The position numbers were made by a program, and so were the translations under genes. Shown here piece after piece: positions 14,989-21,585 of a stretch of DNA of 25,451 nucleotides (positions are counted from its first letter, which is position 1; each line of letters starts with the position of its first letter). The DNA lies in NCBI GenBank assembly GCA_910586475.1, contig CAJUHM010000026.1, positions 10,286 through 35,736 of the forward strand. Reading direction: 5' to 3'. Under the pieces are notes generated by a model. It saw only the letters and a list, made by a program, of their open reading frames with translations, had not been told where the DNA came from and searched no databases. The stretch is from an uncultured Muribaculaceae bacterium. Its GTDB lineage: Bacteria > Bacteroidota > Bacteroidia > Bacteroidales > Muribaculaceae.

Positions 14989-15690
14989 TCAATATCTGAT
15001 AGATCCGGCACCGCGACACGTGCCGCAATTACCTGTACCGCTGCAGACCGGACAAGTTGTTTTAGTTTTAGTGGACTTTCCGGTGTAATATCCGGTTTCG
15101 TGGTAATATGATCCTTTGCCATTGCAAGTGCTGCATTTGCGGGCGCCACGACAGCTGGGACAGGTTCGACTTGAATTTGATGAGTTTCCAGATCCCGACT
15201 TGTAATTATTTGAGTTGGACGGATTTCCGTAGGACGAGTTTGCATTGCTTTCGCCGTTGCCTGCTACAGAGGGATCTGTTGAATAATGTCCCCGTAATAT
15301 AAAAGAGTTTGGATTACCAGGGAATGTGGTATAGAAATAGTTGGCATATCCTTTCTCTTCATTATAATATATGAGTACATATCCATTGTTGGTGACTAAA
15401 AAGCTTCCTCCGTCAAAGGTGGGATCAGACATGGTTTGCTCGGCGAATTCTTCGAATGCCGGATAATTGTTTAACGGAATGGTTTGCCTTCCGTTTACTT
15501 TTGGTTCAAGTATTGTGCCTGTGATTCTAAGAACTTTTGGGTCGCATCCGGATAAAATTGTTCCATCTTTATAGATTGTCTGGACTCCATAAAAAGTTAT
15601 ATTTAGATCACTAAACATGCCGCTTAAGAGGCCGGCAAAGCATGGCATAATCCATAAGGATAATGATAGGAACAGGATTAATTTTTTCAT
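14989..15690 (-). CDS. Secreted protein with DnaJ-type cysteine-rich (zinc-binding) C-terminus
   Basis: A 233-residue protein. Residues 1-19 form a signal peptide (MKKLILFLSLSLWIMPCFA). The middle (about 25-140) is unrecognised. A Ser/Asn/Gly-rich linker follows (about 142-174). The last 57 residues hold four CxxCxG motifs (Cys177/180, 186/189, 213/216, 222/225), the layout of the DnaJ central zinc-finger domain, where two zinc ions are bound. There is no J domain. Such a domain outside the cytoplasm is unusual, and its partner is unknown. ATG 15690 is chosen for the signal peptide; the frame is open further upstream but runs through the structured RNA. Composition is AT-rich relative to neighbours. 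Confidence 0.8.
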   Translation of the reverse strand: MKKLILFLSLSLWIMPCFAGLLSGMFSDLNITFYGVQTIYKDGTILSGCDPKVLRITGTILEPKVNGRQTIPLNNYPAFEEFAEQTMSDPTFDGGSFLVTNNGYVLIYYNEEKGYANYFYTTFPGNPNSFILRGHYSTDPSVAGNGESNANSSYGNPSNSNNYKSGSGNSSNSSRTCPSCRGARKCSTCNGKGSYYHETGYYTGKSTKTKTTCPVCSGTGNCGTCRGAGSIRY

Positions 15691-15723
15691 AGTTTTGTTG
15701 AAACGGTCTACAGTCCGTCGACC

Positions 15724-15947
15724 TATAAAAATGAAAGAGGCGTGGACTGCTATGCCACGCCTTAAGTAGAAGGAGGTCGGATTTCCTTTGTATGCAGATG
15801 TGGAATAAACAGCTCCACGCCTTATGACGTGGAGACAGCTAAGCCAACTTCTTGCATACATGAGTAAGTTTCCGACGCTTCTCTACTACAAGATGATGGG
15901 CATAACGCCTCTTGTTAAAAATGTCTTGAACTGAGATCTATCAGTTC
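15724..15947 (-). ncRNA. Structured RNA (6S-like RNA or attenuator leader), about 220 nt
   Basis: A minus-strand transcript is predicted from a near-ideal promoter to a terminator. Nested stems are visible (plus-strand coordinates): 15935ff GAACTGA/TCAGTTC hairpin; closing stem 15905-15913 with 15735-15743; stem 15871-15876 plus 15882-15886 with 15776-15781 plus 15766-15770; stem 15853-15859 with 15790-15796; apical stem 15828-15834 with 15813-15819; and a 3' hairpin 15755-15761 with 15739-15745. The closing stem and the 3' hairpin use the same bases and exclude each other. A rod with a central bubble and paired ends resembles 6S RNA (Bacteroidales-1 class). Alternatively it is the regulatory leader of the zinc-finger gene, whose ATG lies 34 nt downstream and has no other visible promoter. 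Confidence 0.6.
15727..15761 (-). terminator. Terminator-like 3' hairpin of the structured RNA
   Basis: Minus strand: GGCGTGG, 9-nt loop, CCACGCC, then TCTTTCATTTTTAT. The GC-rich stem followed by a T-rich tail fits an intrinsic terminator. Its 3' arm can instead pair with AAGAGGCGT upstream, giving an antiterminator-like alternative. Confidence 0.6.
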
Positions 15948-15952
15948 GCTGA

Positions 15953-15984
15953 CAAATTTACGAAACATTTTCAAAACAGGCAAA
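15953..15984 (-). promoter_or_regulatory. Strong promoter for the structured RNA (TTTG, 20 nt, TAAATTTG)
   Basis: Minus strand: TTTG (15984-15981), 20 nt, TAAATTTG (15960-15953). Both elements match the Bacteroidetes consensus perfectly. The expected start is near 15947. This is the best promoter in the window. Confidence 0.8.
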
Positions 15985-15994
15985 CTATGTGTAA

Positions 15995-16045
15995 GGTAAA
16001 AAAAGGATGAGGGGCTGAGGTAAAATGGTTTTACGCTCAGCCCCT
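15995..16045 (-). terminator. Intrinsic terminator of rpiB
   Basis: On the minus strand AGGGGCTGAG and TAAAA pair with TTTTA and CTCAGCCCCT around a 3-nt loop, with small internal asymmetry. A run of seven T follows after 5 nt. It begins about 30 bp past the rpiB stop. Confidence 0.8.
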
Positions 16046-16089
16046 TTGCTGTATGGTCCGGGTGTGGATCGGGGATTACCGGAGGGGGA
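16044..16089. repeat. 46-bp direct repeat, copy 2 (rpiB 3' end)
   Basis: Identical to 14904-14949. It includes the last four codons and the stop of rpiB (stop at 16076-16078) and the 32 bp up to the terminator arm. The distance between equivalent positions is 1140 bp. Confidence 0.95.
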
Positions 16090-16537
16090 TTTTGTTGATG
16101 CGGGCGATGTGGCGTCCGCCTTCGAATGGGGTCGAGAGGAATGCGTCGACGATTTCGCGGGCGGTCTCGACGCTGATGAAGCGTGCGGGCATTACGAGGA
16201 CGTTGGCGTCGTTGTGGGCGCGTGCGAGAGCCGCGAGCTCGGGTTGCCAACAGATGGCCGCGCGGATGCCCTGGTGTTTGTTGAGGGTCATTGAGATTCC
16301 GTTGCCTGAGCCGCACATGGCGATTCCGGGGTAGTCGCGTCCGGATTCGACGGCTTCGGCGCAGGGGTGTGCGAAGTCGGGATAGTCGCACGATGAGTCG
16401 GAGTGGGTTCCGAAGTCTTCGGTGGCGAATCCTTTTTCGTTGAGATAGCGGATCACTTCTTTTTTGAGTTCAAATCCGGCGTGGTCGCTGCAGATTGCGA
16501 TGGTGGGGGTGGTTTCGGGTGTGAAGGTTGAAGTCAT
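16076..16537 (-). CDS. rpiB: Ribose-5-phosphate isomerase B
   Basis: A 153-residue sugar-phosphate isomerase of the RpiB/LacAB family, interconverting ribose-5-P and ribulose-5-P in the pentose phosphate pathway. Conserved blocks are ICSDHAGFELK, DYPDFAHPCAEAV, MCGSGNGISMTLNKHQGIRAA (phosphate-binding loop and general-base Cys in CGSGNG), and ARAHNDANVLVMPAR. Length is normal. ATG 16537 gives an 11-residue extension before the family core. The 3' end of this gene is one of two copies of the 46-bp repeat. No clear promoter was found in the 182-bp region upstream. Confidence 0.95.
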   Translation of the reverse strand: MTSTFTPETTPTIAICSDHAGFELKKEVIRYLNEKGFATEDFGTHSDSSCDYPDFAHPCAEAVESGRDYPGIAMCGSGNGISMTLNKHQGIRAAICWQPELAALARAHNDANVLVMPARFISVETAREIVDAFLSTPFEGGRHIARINKIPLR

Positions 16538-16630
16538 TCTGATAAGTAACTATTATAAATTAGTTGATATTATTAAACTGATCAGTAGCCCGTGGTTTGC
16601 TGCGGCGTTTTTTTGCTTTCGTCCTCAGTT

Positions 16631-16648
16631 GTGTGGCTCGCGCTACAC
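16631..16648 (-). terminator. Small GNRA-capped hairpin after the short-chain dehydrogenase gene
   Basis: Minus strand GTGTAGC-GCGA-GCCACAC forms a 7-bp stem (one G-U pair) with a GCGA tetraloop, about 70 bp past the dehydrogenase stop. No T-run follows, so a terminator role is uncertain. Confidence 0.3.
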
Positions 16649-16663
16649 GTTCTCGTTTTCAAG

Positions 16664-16698
16664 CAAAAATCACTCGAATAAGTCTCAAAAATCACTCG
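16664..16698. repeat. Pair of 13-bp direct repeats upstream of rpiB
   Basis: CAAAAATCACTCG occurs at 16664-16676 and again at 16686-16698. The 22-bp period (two helical turns) would suit a regulator binding site, but it may be a simple duplication. Confidence 0.4.
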
Positions 16699-16719
16699 CA
16701 GCCGGGTTTTGCGAATTAC

Positions 16720-17520
16720 TTATGTCTTTTTTTGAAGATTCAGCGGGCATGTGGTGGCATCTGAGGCGTCCTTTGGGTTGGAGAGGCTGACGAGGTTGAT
16801 GCGTTTCCAGAGGCATGCGGGAATTGCTTTCCAGAGGGCTGTCACCAAGGCCCATCGTGAGTCGACGGTCACTCTCCGGCGACCTTTTAGGATCGCTTTC
16901 TCGATGAGGAGCGCGGCCTGGTCGACGGTCATGAGCATCGGGTAGTCGCGGTCGGCGCGCAGGATGTCGGTGCGTACGAATCCGGGGCGGATGTCGGTGA
17001 AGCGGACGTTGACCTGCTGGGTGTAGGCAAGCTGTTCGAGCGAGTCGAGAAATTGCTGCTGGAATCGTTTTGATGAGCTGTAGGCGGCTGCGATTCCGAT
17101 CCCTTTTGTTGCTGCGACGGATGTTATGGCGGCGATGCGTCCGGGTGTTAGAGATGCGGTCTGGCGGAAGTAGCGGTAGGCGGCGGCAACGATGCGTGCG
17201 AATCCGACGACGTTGACGTCGAGAGTTGTCCGGACAGAGTTGTCGACGAGTTCTTCGTCCTGAAATCCTGTGCCGGAGCAGAAGAGCAGGCAGTCCATGC
17301 CGTCGAGCATTTCGATCAGATGGTTGAAGCGGCTGACGGCGTCGTCGGCAGTCACGTCGATCGAGAGATATTCGATTCGGTCGGGATAGTGCTGTTTGAT
17401 TTGCCGGAGGCGTTCTTCGCGGCGAGCTGCGATTCCGACCCTGAAGCCGTAGCGGGCGAAGTCGAGCGCGAGGCGCCGTCCTAAGCCTGATGATGCGCCG
17501 ATGATTACGATTCGTTTCAT
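16720..17520 (-). CDS. Short-chain dehydrogenase/reductase (SDR)
   Basis: A 266-residue NAD(P)-dependent oxidoreductase of the classical SDR family. IVIIGASSGLGRRLALDFA is the TGxxxGxG cofactor motif, AAR at the end of strand 2 suggests NADPH, LFCSGTG replaces the NNAG motif, and Y-SSS-K (YSSSKRFQQQF) is the catalytic pair. The C-terminus (WALVTALWKAIPACLWKRI) is amphipathic and could touch the membrane. The substrate is unknown. MKRIVIIGASSG at 17520 is the natural start; an in-frame ATG upstream lies inside the preceding gene. It follows DUF6048 by 25 bp and ends the long minus-strand run. Confidence 0.88.
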   Translation of the reverse strand: MKRIVIIGASSGLGRRLALDFARYGFRVGIAARREERLRQIKQHYPDRIEYLSIDVTADDAVSRFNHLIEMLDGMDCLLFCSGTGFQDEELVDNSVRTTLDVNVVGFARIVAAAYRYFRQTASLTPGRIAAITSVAATKGIGIAAAYSSSKRFQQQFLDSLEQLAYTQQVNVRFTDIRPGFVRTDILRADRDYPMLMTVDQAALLIEKAILKGRRRVTVDSRWALVTALWKAIPACLWKRINLVSLSNPKDASDATTCPLNLQKKT

Positions 17521-17545
17521 TTTCAGGAGATTTTTGAATTGAGGG

Positions 17546-18451
17546 TTATTGTTTTTTGTCGTTGTCATTAATAACTCCATCCGGTGCCGGACGGTTCAAT
17601 TCAAAAGTGTAGACGAGCGAGAGGGTTCCTGTGATGGCAGCTCCGCGTTTTCCGTAGCCGGGAATGTACATCGGTTTACCGAAGGCGCTTTTGCTTTCGT
17701 GGACAACGGTGTGGAACCGCAGATCCCATCCGATAGAGAAGTTGCTGACGATGTTGACGCGTACGCCGGCGAGTAGTTCGAGGTAGCCAGCGGTTGCGTT
17801 CTGACGCGGGATGTCGAATTCGGATGTTATGCCCCAGTAGGGGTCTGAGAGGGTTATGTCGGTTATGCGATAGGAGAAGGGGGTGAAACCGTAGCGGAAT
17901 CCGACAAGGAATTTGTAGCGTGGGTCGGAGTTGTAGAAGACGTTGTAGCTTGCTCCGATCTTGAAGAATGGAGCGAGCGGCGAGCGGAATGTGAAGTTGG
18001 ATTCTTCGGGTGAGATCGAGGCTTGTCCGAGTCCGAGTTCGAAGGTCGGGAAGTAGCGGTTGTGGATGTTAAGCTCTCCCCATGCGGATATGATGCCGTA
18101 TTTCTGTCCGGCGAGTCTGAGGGCTGTGTCCCAGATGTTGATTCCGGCTGCCGCGCAGTAGATCTTCGGGTAGATCATTTTTTTGGACTGGCGCACGGCT
18201 GTTGTGTCGATCCATTCCTGTCCGGAGACGGTGTCGATGAAGATGATGTTTCCTTTGTCGTCGCGGGCTTCTTTGAGCCGGGAGGGGTCGTCGGCTGGCG
18301 AGGAGGTAGTTTCTTTTTGCGGGGTGCCTTTCGTTCCCGGGGCCGGTTCGACGGGGGTAATGCGTCTCTGTGCGCTCAGACCGCCGGGGAGAAGGATGAT
18401 TGCGGCCAGAGTGAGCATCAGGGTCAGGCATATGGATCGAAGAGCTGTCAT
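17546..18451 (-). CDS. DUF6048-like outer-membrane protein
   Basis: A 301-residue exported protein. The signal peptide ends at about GGLSA (residues 23-27), followed by a Pro/Thr-rich stretch and then a body with barrel-like strands (FKIGASYNVFYNSD, KFLVGFRYGFTPFSYRI, GYLELLAGVRVNIV, TGTLSLVYTFEL). This pattern and its position beside a DUF6452-like gene fit the DUF6048 family of Bacteroidetes outer-membrane proteins. No function is known for the family. It lies 10 bp downstream of the DUF6452 gene and is presumably co-expressed. Confidence 0.7.
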   Translation of the reverse strand: MTALRSICLTLMLTLAAIILLPGGLSAQRRITPVEPAPGTKGTPQKETTSSPADDPSRLKEARDDKGNIIFIDTVSGQEWIDTTAVRQSKKMIYPKIYCAAAGINIWDTALRLAGQKYGIISAWGELNIHNRYFPTFELGLGQASISPEESNFTFRSPLAPFFKIGASYNVFYNSDPRYKFLVGFRYGFTPFSYRITDITLSDPYWGITSEFDIPRQNATAGYLELLAGVRVNIVSNFSIGWDLRFHTVVHESKSAFGKPMYIPGYGKRGAAITGTLSLVYTFELNRPAPDGVINDNDKKQ

Positions 18452-18461
18452 TGTCGGAGTC

Positions 18462-18962
18462 TTAGTTGTCGGCGGTTCGGAAATAGATTCTGATCCGTTG
18501 TTCGTTGACGTTGGTGATGAGCGAGTCAGTGATGACGACGGAGTCGATGAGGTTGGATGTGTGGGCCACCGATGTTATCCGGTAGAAATACATTGCGCCG
18601 CATTCTTCGGAAGCGAAGTGGGGGGTTGATGTGTAGGTGAAGTCGATTCGGTCGGAGACGGATGTTGCTTCGTCTGGCTCGTAGGTGAATATCCACGATG
18701 TCCGGTCGGTGTTTGACCGGAAGGGGAGATAGACTTCGGATCGAGTTTCTCCGGGACCGTAGAGCACTGAGTCGCCTGGAGCGCCTTCGCCGCGGACCGA
18801 CATGTCGGCGACGGAGATTTCGGCTCCGGAGGATGATGAGTAGTAGCCTGCAAGCGGAAGAGCGCTCTGATTGTCGGTGCATCCGGAAGTGTTGCAGCTT
18901 TGTGTCAGAGCGGCGGCCGTCAGGATGACCGCAATCGGTAGGAGCGAACGCATCGGGTTCAT
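18462..18962 (-). CDS. DUF6452-like lipoprotein
   Basis: A 166-residue lipoprotein with a signal peptide and lipobox-like TQSC (Cys at 23). Further conserved-looking features are CTDNQSALPLAGYY just after it, VYLPF, and SEECGAMYFYRIT near the end, typical of DUF6452. The family is of unknown function and is often next to DUF6048, as here. The start ATG overlaps the stop of the glycosyltransferase gene (ATGA), which fixes the start and suggests coupling. A second ATG three codons on is less likely. Confidence 0.7.
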   Translation of the reverse strand: MNPMRSLLPIAVILTAAALTQSCNTSGCTDNQSALPLAGYYSSSSGAEISVADMSVRGEGAPGDSVLYGPGETRSEVYLPFRSNTDRTSWIFTYEPDEATSVSDRIDFTYTSTPHFASEECGAMYFYRITSVAHTSNLIDSVVITDSLITNVNEQRIRIYFRTADN

Positions 18963-19942
18963 TTCGCAGGAGCGGAGGATGGTTTTTCAATTCGGATTTC
19001 TTCTTCGATCTCGTAGTCGTTGCGCCGCGGCGAGTTTCTGACAATCAGTTCGCCGAGGAATCCGGTGAGAAAGAGCTGAGTTCCAATGATCATTGTCGCG
19101 AGTGCGAGGAAGAAGTAGGGGGAGTCGGTGACGAGCGAGTAGGCGTTGCCGGCGTGCATGTTGTAGAGTTTCATAGCTCCGACGACAAATATCGCTATGA
19201 ATCCGAGCATGAACATCAGCGATCCGAGGAGTCCGAAGAAGTGCATCGGTTTGACTCCGAAACGGTTTGTGAACCAGAGCGTGGCAAGGTCGAGATAGCC
19301 GTTGACAAAGCGGTCGAGTCCGAATTTGGATTTTCCGTATTTCCGGGCCTGATGATGGACAACTTTCTCACCGATGCGGGTGAATCCGGCGTTTTTTGCC
19401 AGATATGGTATGTAGCGGTGCATGTCGCCGTAGACTTCGATCCGTTTGACGACTTTGTTGCGGTAGGCTTTCAGTCCGCAGTTGAAGTCGTGGAGGTTTT
19501 TGATTCCGGATACTTTGCGTGCGGTTGCGTTGAATAGTTTAGTCGGGATTGTTTTGGAGAGGGGGTCGTAGCGTTTCTGTTTCCATCCGCTGACAAGGTC
19601 GTAGCCGTCCTGTGTAATCATGCGGTAGAGTTCCGGGATTTCGTCGGGGCTGTCCTGCAGGTCGGCGTCCATTGTGATTATGACGTCGCCTTTTGCGCGG
19701 GCGAAGCCTGTGTTGAGCGCGGGTGATTTTCCGTAGTTGCGTCGGAAGCATACACCTTTGACTGCGGGGTTGCTTTCGGAGAGCGACCGGATGACGTCCC
19801 ATGATTCGTCGGTCGATCCGTCGTTGATGAACAGGATTTCGTAGGAGAAGCCGTTCTGGTTCATGACGCGGTCGATCCACCGTTCGAGTTCGGGGAGCGA
19901 TTCGGCTTCGTTGAAGAGAGGTATTACAACAGATATGTCCAT
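18959..19942 (-). CDS. Family 2 glycosyltransferase (polyprenyl-phosphate hexosyltransferase type)
   Basis: A 327-residue membrane glycosyltransferase. The GT-A domain begins ISVVIPLFNEAESLPEL, with NDGSTDES and the DxD-type metal site MDADLQD. Two hydrophobic segments near 225-250 and 270-300 anchor it. This DPM1/GtrB/ArnC-like layout usually transfers a sugar from an NDP-sugar to undecaprenyl phosphate at the inner face of the cytoplasmic membrane. The acceptor cannot be read from sequence. It follows the DUF4199 gene by 54 bp, which contains a small hairpin (TCCCG-gtgt-CGGGA, 19975-19988), and overlaps the DUF6452 gene by 4 bp. Confidence 0.9.
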   Translation of the reverse strand: MDISVVIPLFNEAESLPELERWIDRVMNQNGFSYEILFINDGSTDESWDVIRSLSESNPAVKGVCFRRNYGKSPALNTGFARAKGDVIITMDADLQDSPDEIPELYRMITQDGYDLVSGWKQKRYDPLSKTIPTKLFNATARKVSGIKNLHDFNCGLKAYRNKVVKRIEVYGDMHRYIPYLAKNAGFTRIGEKVVHHQARKYGKSKFGLDRFVNGYLDLATLWFTNRFGVKPMHFFGLLGSLMFMLGFIAIFVVGAMKLYNMHAGNAYSLVTDSPYFFLALATMIIGTQLFLTGFLGELIVRNSPRRNDYEIEEEIRIEKPSSAPAK

Positions 19943-19996
19943 TTTATCAGGTTGGGTTTTCAGAGTTATAGAAGTCCCGGTGTCGGGATTGAGAGG

Positions 19997-20563
19997 CTAT
20001 GTTGGTTTTTGTCTGTTTTTGTCCGGGTCTCCGATCAGGCGGACGAGGACTGCCATGAGTCCGGCGAGGATCGATCCGCTTGCAACGGTGAAGAGCCAGA
20101 ATCCGAGGGTCAGGACCGAGGGGGTCGGAATCGCATGGTTTTCAAGCATCATCGATGCGGTGCGGGCGGAGTTTTCGAGTGCAGGCTGGTGAGTCTCCTC
20201 ATATGTGGCGACTATGAACCGGAGCTGGTCGGCGAAGTAGCCGGGGTTGATCCATCGGAAGTAGATCATTATGAGCAGCGATGTTATCAGGGCGCCGCAT
20301 GCAATCATGGTTATTCCATGAATCCAGAGGGGTGTGATCTGGGTCGGCCCGGGGAGAGCGCCGGCGGCGCGTCGCAGCTTTCTGTAGACGACAAGGGGGA
20401 AGCAGATCAACAGACTGAGAGTGAGCAGCGTCAGCGACGGCTCTGCTGCGGAATATACGCCGGAGAGGAATATGGCGGAGAAGTAGATTCCGAAAAAGGG
20501 GCCGTTTTCTGCTCCGAGGCGAAATGGGGACTGCTGCTTGGTTGAGTTGTCGTCGTAGGGCAT
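19997..20563 (-). CDS. DUF4199-like membrane protein
   Basis: A 188-residue integral membrane protein with four hydrophobic segments (about 25-45, 45-60, 82-108, and 150-175). The size, topology, and place just before a DPM1-like glycosyltransferase are typical of Bacteroidetes DUF4199 proteins. Their function is unknown; a partner of the glycosyltransferase is a guess from context. It starts 9 bp after the glsB-like gene ends. Confidence 0.7.
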   Translation of the reverse strand: MPYDDNSTKQQSPFRLGAENGPFFGIYFSAIFLSGVYSAAEPSLTLLTLSLLICFPLVVYRKLRRAAGALPGPTQITPLWIHGITMIACGALITSLLIMIYFRWINPGYFADQLRFIVATYEETHQPALENSARTASMMLENHAIPTPSVLTLGFWLFTVASGSILAGLMAVLVRLIGDPDKNRQKPT

Positions 20564-20572
20564 GGGCGTTGG

Positions 20573-21523
20573 TCAGAATTCGGTTGTCTGTTCGGGATGA
20601 TATGACTCGATGTGGCGTTTTTTCTTTTCTTCGAAAATGTCGGAGAATGAGATGAAGATGCCAGTTTCCTCGACGTCGCCGAATTCGTCGTTGACAGCGG
20701 TCCCGAATACGCGCATGGATGGGGACAGTCCCATGTAGGCGTTGACGAGGGGTGGGATTGTCAGTCCGTGGGATCTGATCTCACGCTGGAGAATGCGGTA
20801 GTCTTCGTGGAAGTCACCGGCGCTGAAGATCTGTTCCATGAGGTGGGAGTCGATGTCAGTGCGCAGTGGCGTTATCGGGCGCACGAGTTCTTCCGGGTCA
20901 GGGAAGTAGCGGTTGAGGAAGTAGAGTATCAGGTTGCGGCACTCGCGCATGTAGTTGGGATACATTGTTACTTTCCCGAAGAAGTAGCGGATTTCGGGAT
21001 GTATTACGGTCAGCGCACCCAATCCGTCCCAGAGGTTGTCGAGGGTGTAGATGGCTTTGCTTCCGGCTTTGGAGCTCTGATATTCAAGTCTGACGAATGA
21101 TCGTCCGAGTTCGATTGTGTAGGGTAGGTAGTCGCGGAGGAATTTTTCGGAGAACCGGAACATGTGGGATGTCGCGATGCGCGGTGAGCCGTCGCTGCAG
21201 AAGCGTATGTCGCTGCCGATGATGTAGCGGTAGCCGCCGAGGATCTGTTCGGTCTCGGGGTCCCAGACAATCAGCTGACGGCATGGCGGGTCCATCAGGT
21301 CGAATTCGTCGATGTCGCATTCTTTTCCTGTTCCGCCGCCGCCGTCGCGGAAGGCTATTTCGCGCAGACGTCCAATTTCGCGCATGATATTCGGCGCGGA
21401 GTGTCCGTCGACAACGTATATTTCGCGTTCGGCGCGGTTGCTGACACGCAGCAGTCGGTCAGGGGTGAGCTCTGCTTTGATGAGCTCCAAAGGCACCGGT
21501 GGGATTATTTCGTTGGTCATCAT
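20573..21523 (-). CDS. glsB: GlsB-like N-acyltransferase (OlsB/GNAT type), glycine-lipid synthesis
   Basis: A 316-residue GNAT-fold acyltransferase resembling OlsB. REIYVVDGHSAPNIMREIGRLREIAFRDGGGGTG, CRQLIVWDPETEQILGGYRYI, and IELGRSFVRLEYQ are typical of these ornithine- or glycine-lipid enzymes. In Bacteroides thetaiotaomicron GlsB adds a 3-hydroxy fatty acid to glycine, making commendamide, and GlsA adds the second chain. A PlsC-like acyltransferase is the gene just upstream, matching that pair. ATG 21523 or 21520 (adjacent) is the start. The 62-bp gap after glsA holds a perfect 8-bp inverted repeat. Confidence 0.8.
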   Translation of the reverse strand: MMTNEIIPPVPLELIKAELTPDRLLRVSNRAEREIYVVDGHSAPNIMREIGRLREIAFRDGGGGTGKECDIDEFDLMDPPCRQLIVWDPETEQILGGYRYIIGSDIRFCSDGSPRIATSHMFRFSEKFLRDYLPYTIELGRSFVRLEYQSSKAGSKAIYTLDNLWDGLGALTVIHPEIRYFFGKVTMYPNYMRECRNLILYFLNRYFPDPEELVRPITPLRTDIDSHLMEQIFSAGDFHEDYRILQREIRSHGLTIPPLVNAYMGLSPSMRVFGTAVNDEFGDVEETGIFISFSDIFEEKKKRHIESYHPEQTTEF

Positions 21524-21542
21524 CGTTGGTGGTCGCGCAGTT

Positions 21543-21573
21543 AGGTGCGCGTGTTGGTGGAGGAGGCGCACCT
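21543..21573 (-). terminator. Hairpin between glsA-like and glsB-like genes
   Basis: AGGTGCGC (21543-21550) and GCGCACCT (21566-21573) are a perfect 8-bp inverted repeat with a 15-nt loop. There is no T-run. It may be a weak terminator or an mRNA-stabilising element that sets the ratio of the two enzymes. Confidence 0.35.
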
Positions 21574-21585
21574 GTTTGAGTCAGG

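Noticed and set aside
15691..15861. N-terminal extension of the zinc-finger protein
   Set aside because: It would place the signal peptide internally and run through the structured RNA.
15724..15947. Group II intron or tRNA-like element
   Set aside because: No domain V-like hairpin, reverse transcriptase, or cloverleaf with the expected loops was found.
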